From assembly GCA_036924285.1 (NCBI GenBank), contig JAYKYS010000097.1, forward strand, positions 17,314-81,313: DNA of 64,000 bases, written 5' to 3'. The notes under the pieces were generated by a model. That model had not been told where the DNA came from. It was given only the letters and a program-made list of their open reading frames with translations, and did no database searches. A program made the position numbers and the translations under genes. Positions 49,732-61,088 of the stretch are shown here, in pieces. How positions within the stretch are numbered: the first letter of the stretch is position 1; every line of letters starts with the position of its first letter. The DNA comes from Asterella californica. Taxonomy: Eukaryota > Streptophyta > Marchantiopsida > Marchantiales > Aytoniaceae.

Positions 49732-52700
49732 TCTGCACCCTTCGCAGCACCGGACCGCCCTTCTTGACCGCAGGTCGCTTCAGGGCTTCCTTGTTCTCAA
49801 GCTCAGAGTGTTCAGCGTTGCTAGTGCCATCCTGCTTGCCAGAGGAGGTGCCTGGGACTGGTTGCTGCATGACAGCTGAAGTCTTGGCAGGCCCCTTTGG
49901 TAGTACATCATGTGCTTGAGAAACAGTGCCTTGCTGCAGTGAGCTGACAGAGGAAGTTGTGGACACAGACCCTGTCTGCGTGTGTGTGCATGTTGAGTTG
50001 GTGCTAGACGGGGAGCGAGGGGGGCGGCTGGCTGCAGCATTTGGAGAAGCAATCATGGACTTGACATTGTCTGACCGCACCTGCATATGTGGAGGAGAGT
50101 ACACGTCACCTTCCAGTGCTGTTGCTACATGTCATGTCAAGACATGAATGTCACTCAATGACAACACTCTATGATTGCACTGATCTGCAGAATTGATGAA
50201 CAGCCTATTGAACGTAAAACGTTGGGTCAAGCAACTCAGCAGCTCATGCCTTGCATGCACTTGTGCTCTGTTACATGTCTGCAACTATCCAAATGCCTTG
50301 CAAGGCACTTTATGTCAAATGTCTGTGTTCAACACTGTCAATGTGCGTGTCTGCAGTGTTATCAGCTGTCTGTCATCCCCACCCATCAGAAAATGCATAG
50401 CCTGTAGCACTTTGGCTCTTACATGAGCAGCATGCAGCTACAACAAGCCGTGACAGCAAAAGAGGTCGGATGTGAAGTGAAGCACACCTTCAGGCCAGAT
50501 ATGGCATCTTGCAGGTCATCAGCAGAGGCAGTGCCTGCAATATCGCCGCCTACAACTTGCTGCTGACTGGCATTGGCAGGCAGCTGAACTGGGCAGGCTT
50601 CAGCTGCAGCATCGCCTAGAGCAGCTGCAACAGCTGCTTGCAGCTTCTCTTTTATCATGCGATGCTCAGTTGCCTGTGCCTGCAGACTTGTGACCTGCAT
50701 CACAGATGCAGTTGATACTTCTGCTGTGCATGCTGCTGCGGCTGTTACACAAGCCTGCTGCTGCTGCAATTTTGTAAATCAAAGCCGTTCAGCAGTTTCA
50801 CATTAGGCCGGTTGGCACATGCTGCAAAGCGTGGTTGGTTTAGTGGTAGAATAGTACCCTGCCACGGTACAGACCCGGGTTCGATTCCCGGATCACGCAT
50901 GGATTCCTGTGTTTATTGTGTGGGTGACATGGTTGCTTTGGACACTGTTTCAATTTTGCACCCTCCCATAGTGTCAGCAAAGTGCCTGGACATCGCACCT
51001 GACTGGACAGCTGGTGAACAATGACATCCTGCTTGGAGCCTGCAGCTTGCAGCATCTGCAGTGCACAGACTTCGCATCAGCCTGTCTACCTTGTCATGCT
51101 GACATGCAAGGTTTGCTGGCTGATGACCTGTCAGGCCTCACCTTGACCAAAACACCGGAACTCTTCCACCTGTCACTGTAGGCTGTCACAAGCAAGTCGC
51201 TATCAATGCCAGCACAAAGCCAACTGTTACAGAGGCCGCTTTCACTCTGAATGCTCAAAATGCGCAGTAGCAGATTTGCTCAAACTGCTCAATAGCAGGA
51301 CATACAGCTGCCCATCAGTGAGGCAAGCTATTTGCAAAATCCATCATTGCGTATCAGCTGAGCACCAGCCACATACAGACATGCTCTGCACAGATGCTCA
51401 ACTCCAATTCTACAAGACTTGACAAGACTTGCACTGCATGTGTCCAGCCTGTCATGGCCTGAAAAGGGTCAATGTGTTCAGAGTTACAGTACGCACCACT
51501 GTACAGGTTCTCACCTGCAGCTGTATTTGAGTGGCTTGGCATTTCTGCTGCAGCTGCACGAAGCTGTTTTCTTTGTCTGAGCTGGTCTGCTGCAGTTGCT
51601 GCAGCTGCTCTTGCAGCTGCTGCTGGCTCTGCTGAGCAACAGTCCGGCTGCTGTGCAGCTGCTGCTGAAGCTGTTGGACAGCCTGCCTTAACCCACCTGC
51701 TTGATCAGCTTCTTGCTGTGACACAATATGAATTGTCAAAGCTTTAAGTGTTTTGGCTGGGTTAACTGCAGTCATGATTCACATGTTCCCTATAAAACTG
51801 AAGCTCAATGAGGCAGTTTTCAGGTATGAGAGTATTTGTCTACTGTAACTGTTTGAGCTTTCAGTGAACCCTGAGCACCTGCTGATCCATTTGGTCTGAG
51901 TCATTCAAAGCAGTCTTGAGGTGCCAGCATCTAGCTTCAAAAACCTTGCTTTGTTCGATCTTCAGCATGGCATGTGGTTCCAATTACTGCTGTGTTCACA
52001 TGAGAAGATGCAAAGGCAGGAGTTTCCATCAGCTCTACGCCTCTGTGCAAGGGTGAGCACTTGATCAATCTTGGACTGCTGTCCGGTGTAGTGATGACAA
52101 GTCACAGCCCAGACTTTTCTTTGTTTGATTTTTGTTATTTTGTTCAAGCGGAAACACTGTACTGTAGGAGTGATACTACTCAATCAGCAACACACCTGCA
52201 GGACAGTAAGCTCTTGCTGCTGCTGCTGCAGCCGCTGGTGAGCTGCAGCCAGCTCACCACTCTGCTTCTTCAGTTGACTGTGCACCCTTGAGGCTTCCTC
52301 AGAGGCCTGAGCACGCTGATCCAGGGCCTGCTGCAAAACGCCCTCCAGCTCAGCCAGCTTGGCTAGGGCATTGTGCCTGTCTGTCTGTGCAGCTACCTGT
52401 GATGATGGCATGACTCTGTGATCTTGCAGAGTCATGTGTATGCGTGTAAACAGCAACTTGGGTATGACTTCTGTGTGTGTGTGTGTGACTTGTCCCACGC
52501 TTGCCACATGGTGGTCTCAATTTTCAAATCGCAACCAGACACATTCGAATGCCAGTTGCAAAGCAGGCCATACTCACCAACTCATGCTTTGCATGCTGTG
52601 CATCAATCAGCTCTGCTTGAAGTCGCTGCAGCTCGGCACTTGCTTGCTGCGCCTCAGATGCACTCCTCTCTGCCATGCTCTGCGCAGATGCAAGCTGCTG

Positions 52701-55700
52701 TTGAGTCTCACCACATTGAGTTTGAGCTGTTTCCAGCTGCTGAGTCAGCTCCGTCTGACTCTGCAGCAACCCATGTGCCTCTGCTCGAACCTCAGCCAGT
52801 TTTGCAGTCAGATCAGAAGCTTGCTGAGCTTGCTTTTGAACCTCAGCATGCTGCTGCTGCAAGTCATGCAGCTGTGCTGCCTGTGCAGCACGCTGACTCT
52901 CCATCTCAGTCAGCTCAGACTTGACAGAGCTGAGTTGTTGAGTGTGACTTGAGCGTAGGCGCGCAAGTTCTGCATGGGCTGAACTGAGCCCCTCGGCATG
53001 ACTTTGCTGCAGATCATGCAGTCGGCTCTGCGCTGCCTGATCTTGAGCTGTAGACTCCTTGCTTGCCTGGAGTTGCTGCCTCACAGACCCAAGCTCCTGT
53101 CTCAAATGCTCAGCTCCAGCCTCTGTGTGCCATGCAACACTCAGTTTGGACATGCAAGATGGAAAATGTGAATGAGAAACATGCAATATGCAAAATGCAA
53201 TATGCAAGTTGAGACGTGCAGGCGAGACTTGCAAGGTGGGACATGCAAGGTGGGATGCACGAGAATGGTCCTGCAAATAAAACATGCAAGGCGGGACATT
53301 GTAACAGTAGGGTGACAGGAAACATGGGAAATGTCATGAGAGTTCATCTTTGAGCCATGGGGTTGGGTGATGGGACTACGAATTGGCAGGTCTCCCATTG
53401 AGTTCACTGGTTTTTGGGTTGTGATCGTCACAGACATGGAAGGTAAGATACCCAAAGACGGTCATGCAAGATTGGATGTGCATGGTGAGACTTGCCAGGT
53501 GTGATGTGCAAGGTGGAACATGCAAGATGAGGCATAAGAGCATACGATCCGGCAAATGCTCTGGACCCTGACAGGGTATGATTGACAGCTCATGCTCAGA
53601 AGAACAGCAGCCCCTGCAGTAGCCGCATGAGTGAGGTTGTCTGAGACACGGAAAGGCTGCTCTGACTGCAGATGCCCTGCAGGAAATTGTACAACAAGCA
53701 GCCTGGACTGTGTGTGTGTGGGTGAGTGAGTGAGTGAATGAGTGAGTGGGTGAGTGGGTGAGTGGGTGACTGAGTGGGTGAGTGAGTGAGTGAGTGAGTG
53801 GGTGAGTGAGTGGGTGAGTTGAGTGGGTGAGTTGAGTGGGTGAGTGAGTGAGTGAGTGAGTGAGTGAGTGAGTAGGGTGAGTGGGTGAGTGGGTGAGTGA
53901 AGGAGTGAGTGAGCGAGTGAGTGAGTGAGTGAGTGAGTGAGTGAGTGAGTGAGTGAGTGCGTGAGTGGGTGGGTGAGTGAGTGAGTGGGTGATTGAGTGA
54001 GTGGGTGATTGAGTGAGTGAGTGAGTGAGTGAGTGAGTGAGTGAGTGAGTGAGTGAGTGAGTGAGTGAGTGAGTGAGTGAGTGAGTGAATGAGTAAGTGA
54101 GTGAAAGAGAGTAACCTGTTGCTTGCGCCTGTTCTCTGGTAGAAGCAGCATCTGACTCAGCAGCAGCTTTCTGGCGTGCCAAGGTGGCACACTGCTCCTG
54201 CAGCTGAACTGCCTGCTGCTGTGCATGCTGGGCCTGCTGTGCAAACTGCTGGTGCATGCTGCGCTGCTGCTCATTCAACCTGGCAGTGGCATGCTGAAGA
54301 TTGGCTTCAGCAGCCTGCTGTGCCTACAGAAGAAGAACAAAAAGAAGAAGTGAATAACAGCTTGTTACTGATGATTCCAGCCGGCACTGCCAGATTTTGC
54401 ACCGGCACTCTTCTTCAACAGCTTGCAACACATGTCATCACCATGACCAGTACAACAGGGTATTGCAGACAAGCTACACCACCATGTGCCGGTTGGCTGC
54501 CACTGCTTCTCATCACAGAGGTAACCAAACATCAAGCTGCCATGTGTCAAGCACTGGTATGATGCATGACCGATGTGGTGGCACCAAGATGTGAGGCAGC
54601 AAGGTCCATAGGCTCAGCACCCAATCACAAGGCTGCTATGCAAAGCAAAGTGAAGTCCCAGGGCCTCAAAACACGGTCAGCTTAGTTTCCTTGTGCCATA
54701 GTCAAAGTTGAGTGCCGAGGTTTGCAATTGGCTTAGTGAAATCAACGAAGAATCAGAAAGAAGAACAAATGTGACAGCTGTACGTCGCTGGGTGTCGTGA
54801 CAGTAGTGTCCACACCTGACTGTGTTGGCATTTGAACAGCAACAGAAAACAAATACTGCCTTTTCTACGATCGAAGGATTGCACTGCTTACATGGGCAAC
54901 CCTGTGCATAAACACTCTTCCTACGACGCTTATGCTTGCAAACAATTTCCACCTGCTTTTGGGCTGTCAGTGGTATACATCTGATGGTGCATACATCCTC
55001 AGCTAAGAGGATGTCATGCGTCACCAGCTTCACAGCTGCATTGTCCAAGCCAGTTGCACGTTTGACTTCTGACAAAAGCCGCCCATGACTGTGCATGCTC
55101 TGAAAACGTATGTGCACATGTGGATGAGAACCTCTTGCCTGCGGATCCGCCCCATGGTCCTTCAGTATGGACAGGCTGCAGTTCTCATCATTGGCTATTG
55201 CGCAGAATTCTGCTATCAGTGCTTGGCCCATGGCTATGACATCAGAGTCAACATCTGAGTTGCCTCTGGTGTCATAGCCATGGGCCAAGCACTGACAGAA
55301 GAATTCTGCACTATAGCCAATGATGAGAACTGCAGTTTGTCCATACTCGCTGTGCTTGCTCCATGCTGCTGTCAATGCATGTCAATGGTACATCTGATGG
55401 TGCATACGTCCTTCCAGTCAGAGTTCCAGTCAGCACAGCACTGTACTGCAAGATACAGCACCATGTAGCACAGTTTCACAGCACAGCACAGCGTAGCACA
55501 GCGCAGCACAGCACAGCACAGTGCAGCACAGCGCAGCGCAGCACAGCATGCCCCAGCTCTTGCTAACGCAAGCTATTCTCAGCTGCGCTGCAGCTTCTGC
55601 AAGCACCAAGTACATTAGGAGAAGCTCCCATGAGCACCTGCGCCCCCGCCCCCTCCACACCCCACCCCACCTTGCCTTCCTAGGGTGCAGATGAGGCAGC

Positions 55701-58700
55701 GGAAGTAGCTCACACCTGGACAGCAGCCTCTTGAGCCATCTTGGCATTGTAAGCCTTCTTCTGAAGCTCAAGCACCCGAGTGGCTTCTCCCCTGAGCTGC
55801 GCCTTCAGATCATCGACCTGCCCCCGCCACCACTCCACCTGCCCCCCAACCTGCCCTTGCAACTCCTCATGACTCGCTTGCAGCGCTCTCAGCTCCTGCT
55901 CCTGCACAAGCCATCAAGACAATCGTCAGCTGAGTTGTGGTCAAAACAGCAGATGTTCCAGCTGCTCATTGGCAAAGCCATGACAGATGCTTGCAAACCC
56001 TGGCCAGTGTGGTTTGACAGTCGTCATGAAATGTTGCAACCATGCAATCATTGGTGATGGAGCCAAAACGCTCTAGCCAAGCCCAACAGAAGCTGAGTCA
56101 GGGGCAAAGTATGACATCCAGCTTGGTGGAGCCAAACATCATCAGACAGGCACTTGTCAGGCATCTCTGCAGCGCTTGCTGAGTCAATGCAGAAATCACT
56201 GACGCCCCTGACTACCTGTTTTCTGGCATTACTCATCCAGCCATCACATGCATGCTGCGCCTGCTGCGTCTCCTGCGCCTGCTTGTGCAAGGCTTGCTGC
56301 AGCGAACTGGCCTCAGACTGCATGTACTCATGCTCAGAGGCTCGGCTCTCAAGCGCTGACCTGGCCTGTTGCAACTCAGATTGCAGCTGTTCCCGCTGTT
56401 TCTGGACACTGGCCAGGTTGGCTTGGAGTGATTGGGCATGAGCTGAGGTGCGCTGCACATTGGAATCCAGCTCGCCCTGTAGATGCTGCAGCCTGCATTT
56501 GGCAATACTGCAAATTGGATCACACTGTGTTGTGTAAGAACCCTTGTTAGCACCCTTCCAAGCTTGTCGGAGTTGATCTCCTTAGGAGAGTCTTATCCAG
56601 GGTCGAAACCGGCAGAGCAATGATGAGAGCAACAGCGCAGCAATAGTCATGATCACAGTATTGCTTTCCAGATGATGACGAACATTTACAGTTATGGCGC
56701 AGGCAAGTTAAATTTGTCACCAATGTGCTGAACATGTTGGTGACAAACTTAGCTTGCCTATAGCATTAGCAGGACAGAGACACCAGCGGAGGTAGCATCC
56801 GCAGCAAATCCACAAGAAAACATCGACTGTGCTGCATGAGATCACGAGAAAAGCTTCTGGCAAGAAGATGCTTGAACCCTGGACGTTATGCCCCAGACCT
56901 GTGTATATCGCAACACAACACATAATGGCTCACACCATTGCATGATACAGATCAAATACTTGATGGCTGTGCCACTGGAGCACTGTCACTAATCCACACT
57001 GTGTGCAGACCTGTGATCAAGGCTGGACACTTCTTGGTCTCGGCTGCGCAACACAGCTTCCAGCTGCATCTGGCCCTCTTGCTGCTGCTGCTCCTGCACA
57101 TCCATGCTGCACCACTGCGGTCCTGAGCTAATTGAATGTAGATGGGGGGAGGGGGGCATGCTGCAACACTCAGGTCTTGAGCTAAATCAAATGTATTGGC
57201 AGGACACACAACCATGCTGCACCCAGTGAGATCTTTGGCTAATTGCAACATGTTGGCAGGACATGCAAGACTGTTGCAATGCATGAGCCATAGACAAAGG
57301 CGCACTTAATCCCAGCTGTATTTCACCTGCAGCCATGCTGTGATTGAGCTTGATGTCACGGCAATGTACATGTTGTATGTAAAAGCGGATTTCCAGAACG
57401 GGAAACCAATTGATGTTTCGTTGGTTCAGTGAGAACCCACAACCATCTCAAACAATGGCAGGCATATATGCAGAAGCAGCTGCACTGGTGCTTATCATAG
57501 CACAGCTTGCAAATTAGCATACTGCACTGTCTGCATGAGGCATGTTTATGTTGGGCCCCCCCCCGTATAGCATCACCCCCTCGCTCCACCCACACACTCA
57601 TTCCCTTGCAATGGCAAAGCAGGTGGCTGTGGCAACAGTTATCCAAAAATGACAAGTGACACAAAGGTGCAAAACACTGCATCATGATTCTGCTGATTGT
57701 GAGGCTTGGGGTTATCAGTATTAGTTTCTGCTGTTGAAACCCTCTTAGCATGCTTTGCTCATGTCAAATTGATGTGGTGGTAACCTTGCAACCGACTTGC
57801 TTAGGCTGCTTTATGGCTTGCCAAATGACTCAAGACTAAACCACAGCGGCCCTACGTATGATGATCTCTTGAGGTCAGTAAGCACATATGAGATAGCCTT
57901 TGCTTGAGCACACTTCACAACGGTCTTCATTTCACCTGCTGGTGTCTCAGGACCTGCTCCTCAAGCTTGGCATTCTCCTGAGCAACAGCATCGCGCTCAG
58001 ACTCAGCCGACCTCTGAGCTGCCTCAGCATTTGCAACTCGCATGTCTTTGTGGTGCAGCTGGCTCTGCAGCTCTCGGGCCTGTTGCTCTACAGCATGCAG
58101 TTGGGCTTCCAAGGTAGCACTTGCTGCTGCTGCCGCTGTTGCTGCTGCTGCAGTGCTTGCTGCTACGAAGCTGCTGCTGTTCTGATGCTGAGTATTGGCC
58201 CCTGCCATATCTAGAGAGCCGCCCTCGCCTGTAACAGGAATAGTGATGATGATGGTGATGGTGATGGTGATGGTGATGGTGATGGTGATGGTGATGGTGA
58301 TGGTGGTGGTGATGGTGATGGTGATGGTGGTGGTGGTGGTGGTGGTGGTGATGGTGATGGTGGTGGTGGTGGTGATGGTGATGGTGGTTATGATGACAGT
58401 GTCAGCCCTTGACCCTCATGCTCAGCTAGTTAATCAGGGCAAGTCAGGCCTTTCCAAAGCAGTCTGCGCTTAGCACACTGTAAAAAATATTGACGCGGCG
58501 TGCTTAGTCTACCCATCAAGCTGAACCACACAAGCTATACACAGGGCAAATTTGCAGCCATTGAAAATACGTTTTCAAAGGTTCCCGACTTTGTTTCAGC
58601 TGACGATGTGCATGGCAAGGCAAAAAGCATGCTGAACAGAGTACAACGTACTTTGTCTGATCATACCGACATTGGACTTGAGACAAACGCCACATGACAG

Positions 58701-59522
58701 CAGAGCATACATGTCTCTCAAGACCAAAAATGCACTGACTGCCACTACCATGAGTGATGCTGGGCTTAGCAGGCAGCTTGTGGGGCCCAGCATTGCTGTC
58801 CACGCTTTGATGTATACTTGCCTGATGCTGGCGTGCAAATTCAGCGGTTGCGTACTCATGTAGTTCTAGTGACTGTGACATGGCCTGGCACCTGACCATG
58901 CACGAGCTCATTTCTTCTTCTTCTGCTTCAAAACGCCAAAGTAGGAAAAACGCAGGCAGGCAGGCATGCAAGCACACTTGGGAATCTTGCCTGGTTGGGC
59001 GGCAAGGACAGTGCTGCGGCCAGTGGCGCTCTCAAGCCAGCTGTTGCAGCGCCAGTCATTCTTCTCCTTCTGCAGCTGTGCTAGCTCCTTCATGCACCAG
59101 TTTAACTCCTGCAGAGGTGTGATACCATGTCCTGACTGGATAGTTCCAAATCCGCCAGGCTTTTGCTGGTATGCTGACAGTTGCATGAACGCAAAGAGTG
59201 TGCGCCTGACAGCAAAGGTAACAAGTACCTCTGTTGTTTCGTCCTGGCGGGTCTTAGCTTCTGCAAGAGCAACTTGGGCTGATTCCCTATCCCTCGTGGC
59301 GGCAAGAAGTGCCATCTGCATAGCATGTGTGCAAACCACGTGCATGGTGTCCAGCACACATCTGTCAGGCAAGCTTTGCTGCCAACATACCTGCACTCTG
59401 TCCCCAATCGCTGGAGCAACATCCTGCGGCATTGATCCTGGAGGAAAAGCATTCGCGTTGAAGCCGACTGGGCCGTTTGTATAAGATGTCTGCTTCAGCA
59501 GCGCTTTGCGCGAGCCAAACAT
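49732..59522 (-). CDS. Long coiled-coil protein, Gln/Ala-rich
   Basis: The first exon starts with Met at 59522 (MFGSRKALLKQTSYTNGP). Exons with good splice sites: 59391-59522, 59229-59315, one from 59108, 58818 to about 58925, 57936-58228, 57011 to about 57098, 56216-56476, 55716-55901, 54116-54323, 52578 to about 53121, 52196-52396, 51515-51715, 50488-50763 and 49732-50080. Nearly all encode heptad-rich coiled coil with Gln, Ala, Glu and Ser (for example LQAELIDAQHAKHEL; LQQALHKQAQETQQAQHA), as in golgins, centrosomal or nuclear-pore tethers, but no defining domain is seen. The exon 49732-50080 is non-helical, Ser/Pro-rich and ends in basic KKGGPVLRRVQ. The stop codon is not located. Introns carry simple repeats, a tRNA gene and an inverted duplication. 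Confidence 0.7.
50829..50899 (+). tRNA. tRNA-Gly(GCC)
   Basis: Complete 71-nt cloverleaf: acceptor stem GCGTGGT/ATCACGC, anticodon GCC, full five-pair T stem (CCGGG/CCCGG) and discriminator A. Both internal promoter boxes are intact. It lies within the intron 50764-51514 of the coiled-coil gene, on the opposite strand. Confidence 0.97.
53719..54110. repeat. Long GAGT tetranucleotide array
   Basis: About 390 bp of gtga/gtgg units with occasional variants, on the plus strand. It lies in the coiled-coil gene intron just downstream (on the minus strand) of the donor that ends exon 54116-54323. The long minus-strand open frames of alternating Thr-His-Ser-Leu across it are artefacts of the repeat. 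Confidence 0.97.
54677..55231 (-). CDS. Unrecognised 184-residue ORF in an intron
   Basis: An uninterrupted frame from Met at 55231 (MGQALIAEFCAIANDENC) to a stop at 54677, inside the coiled-coil gene intron 54324-55715 and on the same strand. The sequence looks protein-like: it includes HVHIRFQSMHSHGRLLSEV, then LDNAAVKLVTHDILLAED, then a basic KHKRRRK and a Cys pair CPCKQC. I do not recognise a domain. Its first 23 codons are duplicated in inverted orientation next to it (hairpin 55164-55347). It could be a small nested gene, a captured gene fragment or a remnant of a mobile element. Confidence 0.35.
   Translation of the reverse strand: MGQALIAEFCAIANDENCSLSILKDHGADPQARGSHPHVHIRFQSMHSHGRLLSEVKRATGLDNAAVKLVTHDILLAEDVCTIRCIPLTAQKQVEIVCKHKRRRKSVYAQGCPCKQCNPSIVEKAVFVFCCCSNANTVRCGHYCHDTQRRTAVTFVLLSDSSLISLSQLQTSALNFDYGTRKLS
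55164..55347. repeat. Near-perfect 83-bp inverted repeat (hairpin)
   Basis: Arms 55164-55246 and 55265-55347 are complementary at about 90 percent of positions and separated by an 18-nt loop. Read outward from the loop, both arms encode MGQAL..EFC.IANDENCSLSIL. A further piece (tacatctgatggtgcatac) occurs in direct orientation at about 54975 and 55388. Confidence 0.9.
55433..55548. repeat. GCACA pentanucleotide minisatellite
   Basis: Imperfect tandem agcac/gcaca units over about 115 bp, immediately after the inverted repeat, in the same intron of the coiled-coil gene. Confidence 0.9.
58236..58388. repeat. GGTGAT/GGTGGT repeat array
   Basis: About 150 bp of tandem atggtg hexamers grading into ggt trimers, in the coiled-coil gene intron 58229-58817, adjacent to the acceptor of exon 57936-58228. 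Confidence 0.97.
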
Positions 59523-59914
59523 CGGTGCGACAGGAGCTACAGTTTAGCTGACATATTGCTCAGCGGTGCCTTTGGGAACCCTACGGCAGTTTGGTACCCC
59601 ACAACAAACCTTTGCCCGGAAGACAATACCGGAAAGGCTAGCCATCAAGCTCGACTGTCAAGGGACCACATCCTAGCTATAGGTCAAACTTTTGAGTATT
59701 CATGTCATAACTCAGACTCCGATGACGATCGACTCGAATGACTAATAGCGAGTCGCTGAGTGGCATGAACAGGTGAACCTTGACCTATCCGCGCGTCCAT
59801 ATAAGGGCAGTTGCGACTGCGTGTTATCGTTGCGCGTACCAGTGCCGCGGCCGAAAATTCATGCTCTGAGGGGCAAGTTGTTACGAATCAGCTGCTCTGA
59901 CGTTGCATATCCCC
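59523..59914. promoter_or_regulatory. Short shared upstream region of two divergent genes
   Basis: Only about 390 bp separates the start of the coiled-coil gene (minus) from the start of the FTR gene (plus), so the promoters probably overlap. A possible TATA-like sequence (ccatataagg) is at about 59798, upstream of the FTR start. Confidence 0.4.
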
Positions 59915-60664
59915 ATGGCCTCACTTACATGCGTCGTTGTCCCGACTGCGTGCATTTCGCAAGCGCGACCTCAATGCTGCAAGCCTAGCTTACAGAGTGC
60001 AGTACTTGGTTCGCATCCAAGACAGTCAGCCCTCGTCAGAAGTCGCAGCAGCTATAGCAGAAGGCCCACCTCACGGACCCTTCACAGAGTATCGTGCTCT
60101 GCTGGTGATTTCGAAGAGGGTGAGCTGATCAAAGGAATCAAAGCCGGGGATAAGCTCAAAGTTAAAGAGTCGAGAGTAGTATATCATGCACCGAAGCACA
60201 AGGTAGGCCATTGCTGCATGCTTCTGACTGTTATGAGCTTCTCAGTGTCATAGCTGCACTATGATTTTTGCAACACGGTGCTTCCGAATTGCAACTGTAT
60301 TGCGTTCCTTCCTTGGACATTGCAGGATGGCTTGGACATCAAAGGCATGGAAGGAACTCTTGTAGAAGTGATCGAAAAATATCAAGGAAAGCAGCTTTCA
60401 GCAAACTTGCCATACAAGACACAGTTCATGATCCCCAAAGATGAAGGCAAAGAGATGAAGCTGATTGTGCATTTGGTGAGCCCATGAGCTGCCAAGGACA
60501 CTCATTTTGTCTGCACTGTCAACCTGCATGTTACTACAGTCCCAAACTGCACTGTGTACATAGCATGACAGATGAGTGCACAATTCACTATACAACTAGT
60601 TGAAGCCTTGTGGTAATTGCAGGCAGCTGGAGAGTTTGACAAGACTGGCGAAGCCGAAACATAA
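59915..60664 (+). CDS. Ferredoxin-thioredoxin reductase, variable subunit (FTRA)
   Basis: Three exons in phase: 59915-60202, 60326-60475 and 60623-60664; 159 residues. The N-terminal 60 or so residues are a Ser/Arg-rich transit peptide. The mature part has the family signature: GDKLKVKESRVVYHAPKHK, then LDIKGMEGTLVEVIEKYQGKQLSANLPYKTQF, ending LIVHLAAGEF. With the catalytic 4Fe-4S subunit it forms the plastid enzyme that passes electrons from ferredoxin to thioredoxins, switching Calvin-cycle enzymes with light. The motifs GMEG and SANLPYK are the strongest evidence. Confidence 0.95.
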
Positions 60665-61088
60665 CGAAAAGGACAATCATGGCTGTTGAAGTCTGCATGT
60701 CAGATTGCTTACTGATCATGACACGACGCCGCAACTCAAGCACGCATGGTCCAAAGGAGCGTGCTTGCATACTATATATTAGGTGCAAGGACCAATCTAG
60801 GCAATCAGTCTTGCTGCCACCGACGTTTAGGAAACCTGTTGACAGAGCTGCAGCTGCAGGGACGTTTTTTGAATTTGATTATATGCATATCAGAACAGTT
60901 ACGACAAATCACTGAGTAGTTCAATGTTTCACTCGTTTGACAAGCAAGAGAATTGACTGTGTCACACTGCACATGTTGTAGTGCAAACTTTCAGTAGCTT
61001 AAATAATAAGAAATTATCCACACTTACTTCCACTGAGAAGTCACCAGCGCATCTCACAACTCTGATATTGGCCATACTGCCCGCTCAG
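60665..61088. other. Intergenic region between convergent genes
   Basis: About 420 bp between the 3' ends of the FTR and CDC25 genes; no gene seen. Confidence 0.5.

Noticed and set aside
53376..54278. Two overlapping long minus-strand frames (about 300 and 270 codons) rich in Thr-His-Ser-Leu
   Set aside because: They translate the GAGT microsatellite; only the ends overlap real coiled-coil exon sequence.
55363..55566. Plus-strand ORF of repeated STAQ residues
   Set aside because: Translation of the GCACA minisatellite.
58195..58473. Plus-strand ORF of MVMVMVVV residues
   Set aside because: Translation of the GGTGAT repeat array, in an intron.
58811..58825. Possible GC-AG intron (CAG followed by gcaagt) in the coiled-coil gene
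   Set aside because: The ordinary donor gtatac four bases later gives the correct phase into the exon starting at 58228; the GC donor does not.
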